DNA of 64,000 nt from Fratercula arctica (Eukaryota > Chordata > Aves > Charadriiformes > Alcidae). Within the stretch, counting starts at the first letter, position 1. Each line of letters begins with the position of its first letter. Where the stretch lies: NCBI GenBank assembly GCA_947846985.1, contig CANTUZ010000014.1, positions 11,081,837 through 11,145,836 of the forward strand, given 5' to 3'. Below are positions 43,801 through 52,900 of the stretch, in pieces. Under the pieces are notes generated by a model. It saw only the letters and a list, made by a program, of their open reading frames with translations. It had not been told where the DNA came from and made no database searches. The position numbers and the translations under genes are program-made.

Positions 43801-46800
43801 CAGGGCCCCGGCGAAGGCCAGTTCCGCCTCGGGGTCCTCCTCGGCCGCCAGCGCCCGCCGGTGCTCCCAGGCGTGGACTGGGAGGGGGGGGACACACACC
43901 AGTAAGGACCAGTAGGCACTGGTGTCCCCCCCCCACCCCCCCCCGAGCCCCTTTGCCCCGTTCCGGTAACTCCCAGTATAAACCAGTAACCTTTAGCACC
44001 CCTAAACCCACTCCCAGTATGGCGTGAGACCCTCTAGACTGTCTTCCACCAGCTCCCAGTATAAACCAGTAACCTTTACCACACCTAAATCCACTCCCAG
44101 TATGGCGTGAGACCCTCTAGACTGTCTTCTGTCAGCTCCCAGTATAAACCAGTAACCTTTACCACCCCTAAACCCACTCCCAGTATGGCGTGAGACCCTC
44201 TAAACTGTCTTCCATTAGTTCCCAGTATAAACCAGTAACCTTTAGCACCCCTAAACCCACTCCCAGTATGGCGTGAGACCCTCTAGACTGTCTTCCATTA
44301 GTTCCCAGTATAAACCAGTAACCTTCAACACCCCCTGACCCACTCCCAGTATGGCGTGAGACCCTCTAGACTGTCTTCCATTAGTTCCCAGTATAAACCA
44401 GTAACCTTTACCACCCCTAAATCCACTCCCAGTATGGCGTGAGACCCTCTAGACTGTCTTCCGTCAGCTCCCAGTATAAACCAGTAACCTTTACCACCCC
44501 TAAATCCACTCCCAGTATGGCGTGAGACCCTCTACACTGTCTTCTGTCAGCTCCCAGTATCTTTACTACCCGTAAACCCACTCCCAGTGTGGCACGAGAC
44601 CCTCTAAACTGTCTTCCACCAGCTCCCAGTATAAACCAGTAAGCTTCACCACCCCCAAATCCACTCCCAGTATGGCGTGAGACCCTCTAGACTGTCTTCC
44701 GTCAGCTCCCAGTATAAACCAGTAACCTTTACCACCCCTAAATCCACTCCTAGTATGGCGTGAGACCCTCTAGACTGTCTTTCACCAGCTCCCAGTATAA
44801 ACCAGTATAAACCAGTACGGGTACCCTCCCTGAAATCACCCGTTAGTACAGAACAGCATCAACCAGTGGGTTTATAAGGGGGGAATGGAGGGTTTAGAGC
44901 CCCCCCTGGTGCCCCCTAAATGCCTCCCGGCGCCCCCCCGCCCCCCCTCCCAGTATAAACCAGTATAAACCAGTGGGGGCTCACAGTTGCGGGGGTCGGC
45001 GGCCAGCAGGCGGTCGCAGAGGGCTCTCTCGGCGGGGCCGGGGGGGCCGGGGGGGGCGCGGCGCAGCACCCACCCCCGGTGGTGCCAGGCCCCGTAGGAT
45101 TTGGGGTTCACCCCCAGGCACCCCCCCACGAAGGCCAGTTCCCCCTCCACCCTGCCCACCAGTAAGGACCAGTAAGGACCAGTAAGGGATGGGGACCGCC
45201 CCCAGGCACAGCCCAGCCATTGGAAACCCTGTCCCAGTTCCCCCCAGTGCCTCCCAGTGCCCTCCCAGTACCTCCCAGTGCCCACAGGTCCCCTCCCAGT
45301 ATGTCCCAGTAGCCCCCCAGTGCCCTCCCAGTAAGGACCAGTAAGGACCAGTAAGGGATGGGGACCGCCCCCAGGCACAGCCCAGCCATTGGAAACCCTG
45401 TCCCAGTTCCCCCCAGTGCCTCCCACTGCCCTCCCAGTACCTCCCAGTGCCCACAGGTCCCCTCCCAGTATGCCCCAGTAGCCCCCCAGTGCCCTCCCAG
45501 TAAGGACCAGCAAGGACCAGTAAGGGATGGGGACCGCCCCCAGGCACAGCCCAGCCATTGGAAACCCTGTCCCAGTTCCCCCCAGTGCCTCCCACTGCCC
45601 TCCCAGTACCTCCCAGTACCTCCCAGTGCCCACAGGTCCCCTCCCGGTGTGTCCCAGTAGCCCCCCAGTGCCCTCCCAGTAAGGACCAGTAAGGACCAGT
45701 AAGGGATGGGGACCGCCCCCAGGCACAGCCCAGCCATTGGAAACCCTGTCCCAGTTCCCCCCAGTGCCTCCCACTGCCCTCCCAGTACCTCCCAGTACCT
45801 CCCAGTGCCCACAGGTCCCCTCCTGGTGTGTCCCAGTAGCCCCCCAGTGCCCTCCCAGTAAGGACCAGTAAGGACCAGTAAGGGATGGGGACCGCCCCCA
45901 GGCACAGCCCAGCCATTGGAAACCCTGTCCCAGTTCCCCCCAGTGCCTCCCAGTGCCCTCCCAGTACCTCCCAGTACCTCCCAGTGCCCACAGGTCCCCT
46001 CCTGGTGTGTCCCAGTAGCCCCGCAGTGCCCTCCCAGTAAGGACCAGTAAGGACCAGTAAGGGATGGGGACCGCCCCCAGGCACAGCCCAGCCATTGGAA
46101 ACCCTGTCCCAGTTCCCCCCAGTGCCTCCCAGTGCCCTCCCAGTACCTCCCAGTGCCCACAGGTCCCCTCCTGGTGTGTCCCAGTAGCCCCCCAGTGCCC
46201 TCCCAGTAAGGACCAGTAAGGACCAGTAAGGGATGGGGACCGCCCCCAGGCACAGCCCAGCCATTGGAAACCCTGTCCCAGTTCCCCCCAGTGCCTCCCA
46301 GTGCCCTCCCAGTACCTCCCAGTGCCCACAGGTCCCCTCCCGGTGTGTCCCAGTAGTCCCCCAGTGCCCTCCCAGTAAGGACCAGTAAGGGATGGGGACC
46401 GCCCCCAGGCACAGCCCAGCCATTGGAAACCCTGTCCCAGTTCCCCCCAGTGCCTCCCAGTGCCCTCCCAGTACCTCCCAGTGCCCACAGGTCCCCTCCT
46501 GGTGTGTCCCAGTAGCCCCCCAGTGCCCTCCCAGTATGTCCCAGTGCCCCCCCAGTGCCCACAGACCCCCTTTCCAGTACACCCCGGTGTCATCCCAGTG
46601 TCCCCCAGTGTCCCCATCCCTTCCCAGTCCCCTCCCAGTCCCTCCCAGTGTCCCCAGTGCCCCCCAGTCCCTCCAAATCCCCTCCCAGTGCTCCCCAGTC
46701 CCTCCAAATCCCCTCCCAGTCCCTCCCAGTGCCCCCCAGTCCCTCCAAATCCCCTCCCAGTGCCCCCCCAGTGCCCCCCAGTCCCTCCCAGTGCCCCCCA

Positions 46801-49533
46801 GTCCCTCCAAATCCCCTCCCAGTGCCCCCCCCAGTGCCCCCCAGTCCCTCCCAGTGCCCCCCAGTCCCTCCAAATCCCCTCCCAGTGCCCCCCAGTCCCT
46901 CCAAATGCCCTCCCAGTCCCTCCCAATCCCTCCAAATCCCCTCCCAGTGCCCTCCCAGTGCCCCCCAGTCCCTCCAAATCCCCTCCCAGTGCCCCCCAGT
47001 CCCTCCCAGTGCCCCCCAGTCCCTCCAAATCCCCTCCCAGTCCCTCCAAATCCCCTCCCAGTGCCCCCCAGTCCCTCCAAATCCCCTCCCAGTGCCCCCC
47101 AGTCCCTCCAAATCCCCTCCCAGTCCCTCCCAGTGCCCCCCAGTGCCCCCAGCGCGCACCAGTCCTGGGGGGGCCCGGTGAGGGCGCGGCGGCGCAGGTT
47201 CCAGCAGGTTCCCACGTCGGGGTTGGCCGCCAGCACCGTCCCCGTCAGCGCCAGCGCCTCCGCGTCCAGCCCGCCCCGCGCACGCTGGCCCGGGGGGCAG
47301 GGGTCACGGGGGGTCGGGGGTCACGGGGGGCGGGGGTCACGGGGGGCGGGGGTCACGGGGGGCAGGGGTCACGGGGGGCGGGGGTCACGGGGGGGCGGGG
47401 GTCACGGGGGGCAGGGGTCACGGGGGGGCAGGGGTCACGGGGGGCGGGGGTCACGGGGGGCAGGGGTCACGGGGGGTCGGGGGTCACGGGGGGTCGGGGG
47501 GCAGCACCCAGGGGCAGGGGTTACAGGGGGGCGGGGGTCACCCACAGCACACAAGGGCCTGGGGAGGGGCGACGTGTCCCGCCCCGGGGTGGGGTCAGGG
47601 GTCACGTGGGGTCAGGGGTTACATGGGGTCAGGGGTCATGTGGGGTCAGGGGTTACAGGGGGTCAGGGGTCACCGACAGCACACAGGGGCCTGGTGAGGG
47701 GCCGTGTCCCGCCCCAGGGCGGGGTGAGAGGTCGTGGGGTCAGGGGTCACGTGGGGTCAGGGGTCACACGAGGTCAGGGGTCATGTGGGGTCAGGGGTCC
47801 TGTGGGGTCAGGGGTCACCCACAGCACACAGGGGCCTGGGGAGGGGTGATGTGTCCTGCCCTGGGGCGGGGTCAGAGGTCGTGGGGTCAGGGGTCACGTG
47901 GGGTCAGGGGTCACGTGGGGTCAGGGGTTACATGGGATCAGGGGTTACACGGGATCAGGGGTCACGTGGGGTCAGGGGTTACAGGGGGTCAGGGGTTACA
48001 CGGGATCAGGGGTCACGTGGGGTCAGGGGTTACATGGGGTCAGGGGTTACAGGGGGTCAGGGGTCACCCACAGCACACAGGGGCCTGGCGAGGGGCCGTG
48101 TCCCGCCCCAGGGCGGGGTGAGAGGTCGTGGGGTCAGGGGTCACGTGGGGTCAGGGGTCACACGAGGTCAGGGGTTACACGGGGTCAGGGGCCACATGGG
48201 GTCAGGGGTTACACGGGGTCAGGGGTCACATGGGTCAGGGGTCACGTGGGGTCAGGGGTTACAGGGGGTCAGGGGTTACAGGGGGTCAGGGGTCACGTGG
48301 GGTCGGGGTTACACGGGGTCAGGGGTCACCCACAGCACACAGGGGCCTGGTGAGGGGCGACGTGTCCCCCCCCCCCCCCCCGGGGCGGGGTGAGAGGTCG
48401 TGGTGAGGGGGTCAGAGGTCAGAGGTCAGGGGTCACCTTCTCCAGCAGGGTGTCCATGGCGGAGCGGTAGAGGCGGAGCTTCTCCTCCCGCTGCCGGCGG
48501 CGGGCGGCGTCCGGGGCTCGGACCTTCAGGCGGCCGTGCTGCAAGGCATTGTGGGACGCTGGGGGCACTGGGGGGCACTGGGAGGGACTGGAGGTCAACT
48601 GGGAGGGACTGACAGGTGACTGGGAGGGACTGGAGGTCACTGGGGGGGACTGGAGGTTAACTGGGAGGGACTGGAGGTTAACTGGGAGGGACTGGAGGTC
48701 ACTGGGAGGGACCGACAGGTGACTGGGAGGGACTGGAGGTTAACTGGGAGGGACTAGGGGGCACTGGGAGGGACTGGAGGTTAACTGGGAGGGACTGACA
48801 GGTGACTGGGAGGGACTGGAGGTCACTGGGAGGGACTGGAGGTTAACTGGGAGGGACTGGAGGTCACTGGGAGGGACTGGAGGTTAACTGGGAGGGACTG
48901 GGGGGCACTGGGAGGGACTGGAGGTTAACTGGGAGGGACTGGGGGGCACTGGGAGGGACTGGAGGTTAACTGGGAGGGACTGGGGGGCACTGGGAGGGAC
49001 TGGAGGTTAACTGGGAGGGACTGGGGGGCACTGGGAGGGACTGGAGGTTAACTGGGAGGGACTGACAGGTGACTGGGAGGGACTGGAGGTCACTGGGGGG
49101 GACTGGAGGTTAACTGGGAGGGACTGGAGGTTAACTGGGAGGGACTGGAGGTCACTGGGAGGGACCGACAGGTGACTGGGAGGGACTGGAGGTTAACTGG
49201 GAGGGACTAGGGGGCACTGGGAGGGACTGGAGGTTAACTGGGAGGGACTGACAGGTGACTGGGAGGGACTGGAGGTCACTGGGGGGGACTGGAGGTTAAC
49301 TGGGAGGGACTGGAGGTTAACTGGGAGGGACTGGAGGGCACTGGGAGAGACTGGGGGGCACTGGGAGGGACTGGAGGTTAACTGGGAGGGACTGGAGGTC
49401 ATTGGGAGGGGCACTGGGAGGGACCGGCCTGTAACTGGGAGCTACTGGGAGCTACTGGGATACCCCAGTGCATCCCGGGGGGGCCACCGCGGTGGATTAT
49501 GGGATTGGGGGGGGGAGGGGGCTCCCTCACCAT
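37892..49533 (-). CDS. RABGGTA: Rab geranylgeranyltransferase alpha subunit
   Basis: Alpha subunit of Rab GGTase (GGTase II), which with RABGGTB and Rab escort protein attaches geranylgeranyl groups to Rab C-terminal cysteines. Sixteen coding exons with perfect phase total 547 aa (human 567): 49533-49531, 48538-48437, 47284-47160, 45151-44985, 43877-43701, 42756-42673, 42547-42465, 41890-41789, 41667-41571, 41494-41443, 41108-41020, 40268-40180, 40092-39970, 39241-39128, 38348-38261 and 38040-37892. Exon 1 supplies only the ATG; exon 2 starts HGRLKV as in human. Prenyltransferase-alpha helices: LAANPDVGTCWNLRR, VNPKSYGAWHHRGWVL, DFSNFSAWHHR and TDPNDQSAWLYLR. The central Ig-like segment includes RIICLYVNREDAALAVTFSR. 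The C-terminal leucine-rich repeats are VTRLELGRNRLGGLPPAL, LDLSHNEVTTLEGFPPL and LAACPRLARLRLADTPL. No broken exon. Shares a promoter with NOP9. Confidence 0.97.
38375..39125. repeat. GGGTCCC/CCCCATAGATGTGGG repeats in RABGGTA intron 14
   Basis: About 55-65 base units: CCCCATAGATGTGGGTCCC, GATGGCTGGGTCCCC, CAGACACTGGGGTCCC. About twelve copies filling the whole intron. Confidence 0.85.
39250..39965. repeat. About 80-bp tandem repeat in RABGGTA intron 13
   Basis: Five copies marked by TTTAGTCCCCGCCCACCGTG (39412, 39479, 39562, 39643 and 39723), each with CTCTCAGGCCCCGCCCCC and TTTAAGCCCCGCCCCTTAAG, then C-rich tails. Confidence 0.85.
40285..41015. repeat. Tandem repeat in RABGGTA intron 11
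   Basis: About 60-base units: CCCATAAGCTCCAACCCC, CAGAACAGCCCCCAAAGGGG, ACCCAGGCACCGGGGGGG. A block with GGTCTCTGGGAGCTCCTCAG occurs twice, about 300 bases apart. Confidence 0.8.
41895..42420. repeat. GGGGACCCAGGTGTC repeats in RABGGTA intron 7
   Basis: Units of about 60-110 bases: CCAAAGGGGACCCAGGTGTC, GGGGGGACCCAAAACCCCCC, AACCCCCCAAAACTGG. Confidence 0.8.
42785..43640. repeat. GGGGACCCAGGCATCCGGG repeats in RABGGTA intron 5
   Basis: About twelve copies of a 62-70 base unit: AAAAGGGGACCCAGGCATCC, GGGAGCCCCCCAAAACCCC, TAGAGCCCCCCCAAAAC. Clearly related to the arrays in introns 7 and 11 of the same gene. Confidence 0.88.
43960..44815. repeat. About 83-bp satellite in RABGGTA intron 4
   Basis: Ten copies of CCCAGTATAAACCAGTAACC, ACCCCTAAATCCACTCCC, AGTATGGCGTGAGACCCTCT and AGACTGTCTTCC. 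Spacing is 82-86 bases except one shortened copy near 44560 that lost its CCAGTATAAACCAGTAA part. Confidence 0.93.
45152..46545. repeat. About 173-bp satellite in RABGGTA intron 3
   Basis: Eight copies marked by GGGATGGGGACCGCCCCCAG (45187, 45355, 45526, 45702, 45878, 46060, 46231 and 46389), each with CAGCCATTGGAAACCCTGTC and variable CCAGTAAGGACCAGTAAGG blocks. The first copy begins right at the exon 4 acceptor. Confidence 0.93.
46600..47155. repeat. CCCTCCAAATCCCCTCCCAG minisatellite in RABGGTA intron 3
   Basis: About 16 units of 26-48 bases: CAGTCCCTCCAAATCCCCTC, CCAGTGCCCCCCAGTCCC. It continues the preceding satellite up to the exon 3 donor and shares its CCCAGTGCCC words. Confidence 0.9.
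47295..48425. repeat. GGGGTCACGTGGGGTCAGG minisatellite in RABGGTA intron 2
   Basis: Left part (47295-47520) is GGGGGGCGGGGGTCAC in 15-19 base units. The rest alternates GGGGTCACGTGGGGTCAG and GGGGTTACACGGGGTCAG, with a long-period block holding CACCCACAGCACACAGGGGC about every 145-300 bases. Many copies hold GTCACGTG, an E-box (CACGTG). Confidence 0.9.
48560..49445. repeat. ACTGGAGGTTAACTGGGAGG minisatellite in RABGGTA intron 1
   Basis: About 43 units of 20-21 bases. ACTGGAGGTTAACTGGGAGG alternates with ACTGGGGGGCACTGGGAGG and ACTGACAGGTGACTGGGAGG. A block of some 280 bases is repeated nearly exactly (48640-48800 against 49090-49270). Confidence 0.92.
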
Positions 49534-49973
49534 GGCAACGGCTCCGGTTGGGGGCGGGGGGGGGGAGAGGCCGGATCCGGCACCTGCGGGAGAGAGCGAG
49601 ACTCGGGGGGGGCCCAAGCGCCCGAGGGGGGACCCCCCACCGTCCGGAGGCGTCCGAGGGGGGGCCCGGGCGTCCCGGGGGGGATCCCGCCCCCGTTAAA
49701 GGCCCAGCGGGAACGTACCGGAACCGGCGGCTGCAGGAGGCTCCGGGGCGGCGCAATGGCTGCCGAGGAGAGGCGGGACCGGAAGTTCCGGTCCCGCAAC
49801 GCATTCTGGGATACAGCGAGGCAACAGGGCGCCGCCATGTTGCCGGCGGAGGGGGAGGAGATGGGGGGAGCTCCCAGGGGGCCGCGGGGCATGCTGGGAT
49901 ACAACGAGGCAAAGGGGCCCGCCGCCGCCATATTGCCCACGGGGAGAGAGCGGCGGGGGGGGTTGGCACCGCC
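49534..49973. promoter_or_regulatory. Shared promoter of RABGGTA (minus) and NOP9 (plus)
   Basis: 440 bases separate the two start codons. Inside are two similar modules. Module 1: GCATTCTGGGATACAGCGAG (49801) followed by GCCGCCATGTTGCC (49831). Module 2: GCATGCTGGGATACAACGAG (49889) followed by GCCGCCATATTGCC (49924). In reverse, TATCCCAGMATGC fits the ZNF143/THAP11 consensus; GCCGCCATNTTG is the YY1 consensus. An ETS-like palindrome CCGGAAGTTCCGG lies at 49779-49791. No TATA box. Factor binding is inferred. Confidence 0.7.
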
Positions 49974-52900
49974 ATGGGGGTGCGGAGGGGATCCCCCAGC
50001 GAAGCCGGGCCCGGACCGGGCCCGCGTCTGGAGCCCGATACCGCCGGGTATTTCCGACGGGCCCTGGAGACGCTGCAGGAGGGGCTGAGCCCGGAGGAGC
50101 TCGGTGAGGGGGGCGGGGGTTGTCCCTGAGGGGGTTGGGCGCCATCGTGAGGGGGTTTGGGGGCTCCCTGAGGGGGGTTTGGGGTCTCTCAGCAGATTTG
50201 GGGGTTCTCTGAGGGGATTTGGGGGCTCCCTGAGGGGGGTTTGGGGTCTCTCAGCAGATTTGGGGGTTTGGGGGTTCCCTGAGGGGGGTTTGGGGTCTCT
50301 CAGCAGATTTGGGGGCTCCCTGAGGGGGTTTGGGGTCTCTCAGCAGATTTGGGGGCTCCCTGAGGGGGGTTTGGGGTCTCTCAGCAGATTTGGGGGTTTG
50401 GGGGCTCCCTGAGGGGGGTTTGGGGTCTCTCAGCAGATTTGGGGGTTCTCTGAGGGGGTTTTGTTGTTCTTTGAACGTCCGTTGCAGGATCGTGAGTGGA
50501 TTTGGGGCTTTTTGAGGGTTTTGGGGATGTGTGAGCAGCTTTGGGCCTCCCTGAGGGAGTTTTGGGGGGTTTCTGAGCGGATCTGGGGGCTCTATGAGGG
50601 GTTTTGGGGGGGTCTGTGAGCAGATTTGGGGCTCCCTGAGGGGGTTTCAGGGGGCCTGGGAGCAGGTTTTGGGGGTCTCTGAGCAGATTTTGGGCTCCCT
50701 GAGGGGGTTTTGGGGGTCTCTGAGCAGATTTTGGGCTCCCTGAGGGGGTTTTGGGGGTCTTTCAGGGGATTTGGGGGCTCCTTGAGGGGGTTTTGGGGGT
50801 CTTTGAGGGGATTTTAGTGGGTCTCTGAGCAGATTTGGGGCTCCCTGAGGGGGTTTCAGGGGGTCTGGGAGCAGGTTTTGGGGGTCTCTGAGCAGATTTG
50901 GGGCTGCCTGAGGGGGTTTTTGGGGGTGCGCGGACAGATTTGGAGGAACCCCGAGGATTTTGGGGATCGTTGCGGAGTTCCGGAGGGTTCCGTTCGGCCC
51001 GTTTGGGTGAAATAGCTGCATTTCCAGGTGTCGGTGGGTTGGTTTTGAGCCGCGTTTACGCACTTTATGGCCAATAATGGATTTTTTTTTTTTGCCTTTT
51101 TTTTTTTTTTCCTTTCTCTCCGCAGCCCTTTTTGCCCCCAACGTGTTGGCGGAGGCGGCGGCGGCGGGGCCGGGGGTGGCCCTGGACCCGGGGGGGTCAC
51201 GGGTGCTGCAAGCCCTGATACCCCAAGCCCCCCTGGGGACGTTGGGGCGACTGGTGCCCCCTTTGGTCCTGGGGGGTTTGGAGGGGGCGGCCGGGCACCC
51301 GCTGGGGGCTCGGGTGCTGGAGGCCGCCCTGGGCCGGTTGGTGGCCGCCTTGGGGGGGGCGGTGGGGCAGGAGGAAGGTGTGGGGCAAGTGGAGGAAGCC
51401 GTGGGGCAACTGGCGACGACGGTGAGGGAAGATTTGGTGGCTTTTGCCCGGCACCCGGCCGGCAGCTTCGTGGTGCGGGGGCTGCTCAGGCTGTTGGGGG
51501 GCGTCCCGGCGGCAGGTGAGGAGACTCGGGGGGGGGGGGGGAATATCCAAGGGGCATTTGGGGGGGTCCAGAGGGGATTTGGGGGGGTCTGGGGGGTGAC
51601 TGGAAGGGATTCCGGGGCGGGTTTGGGGGGCAATTGGGGGATCTGGGCAGGTTTGGGGGCGGTTTGGGGGGGTTCAAGGGGCATTTGGGAGGGTCTGGGG
51701 CAGGTTTGGGGGGGTTTGGGGAGGGTCTGGGGTTGGAGGGGGGGGGGGATTGAGGTCTGGGGCAGCTTTGGGGGGGGGTCTGGGGGATGATTGGGGGGAT
51801 TTGAGGGGGTAATTGGGGGGGGGGTCTGAGGGGGGATTGGGGTTAGGGGGGAATTGGTGCGGTCGGGGGGGGGGGGGGGTCTGGGGGGAGTTTGAGGGGG
51901 GCCAAGGGGCATTTGGGGGGGGCGATTGGGGTTTTGGGGCAGGTTTGGTGTGGTCCGAGGGGCAATTGGGGGGGGGGGGGTGGGGTGGGGGGTGGGTCTG
52001 GGGCAGTTTGGGGGGACCTGAGGGGCAATCGGGGGGGGTCTGGGGGCTCTGCAGGGGCAGTTGGGGGGGGTCTGGGGGGGGGTAATTAGTTGTGAGGTCC
52101 ATGGGGGGTAATTAATTGCCCTCATTCCCCCCCCCTCCCCCCAAATCTGTGCTGCTTTGCCCCCCAGGAGCCCCCCAGCTGCCCCCCAGAGGGGCGGAGC
52201 CTCTGGCCGAGGGGGCGGAGCCATCGGCGAAGGGGGCGGAGCCATCGGCAAAGGGGGCGGAGCCATCAGCGAAGGGGGCGGGGCTTCCCCCCTCCTTCCC
52301 GCCCCTCCTGGGGCAATTAGCAGAGGCCTTTGAGGAGCATCTGCCCTGTGAGTGCCCCCGGGGGGGGGGGGACACAAATACCCCTCAGCGGCCCCCTAAT
52401 TACCCACCCGTGCCCCTCGTTGACCCGTGGATCGCTAATTACTCTGTCCTCACTCTTAATTACCCTTTGTACTGTTCTAATGACTTTCCCCAGACCCCTA
52501 ATTGCCCCACTACCCCACCTGGGCCTCTAATTGCCCCCTCCCCGCCCCCCCCAGTTACCCCCTGCTTTCCTAATTACCCACTCCAGGCCTCTAATTGCCC
52601 CCCTAATTACCCCACCTGGGCCCCTAATTACCCCCCCCCCCCAATTACCCACTGCCCCCCTAATTGCCTTCTCCAGGCCTCTAATTGCCCCCCCCAATAA
52701 CTCCTCTGACCCCTAATTGCCCCCCTGCTCCCCCTAATTACTCACTGCCCCCCTAACTACCCCCCCCCCAATTATCTCTGCTCCCACTGGCTGCTTAATT
52801 ATTCGCTTCTTGCCTTGCTAATTACTTGGGTTTTGCCCTTTTAATTAATCTGCCCCGCTCATTATCCTGCCACGATCCGTAATTACCTGTTTTTTTGTCC

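Noticed and set aside
44981..47236. 751-codon frame with GGTGRDWEG repeats
   Set aside because: It joins real RABGGTA exons 3 and 4 through the intron 3 satellite; the phase-correct splice junctions explain it.
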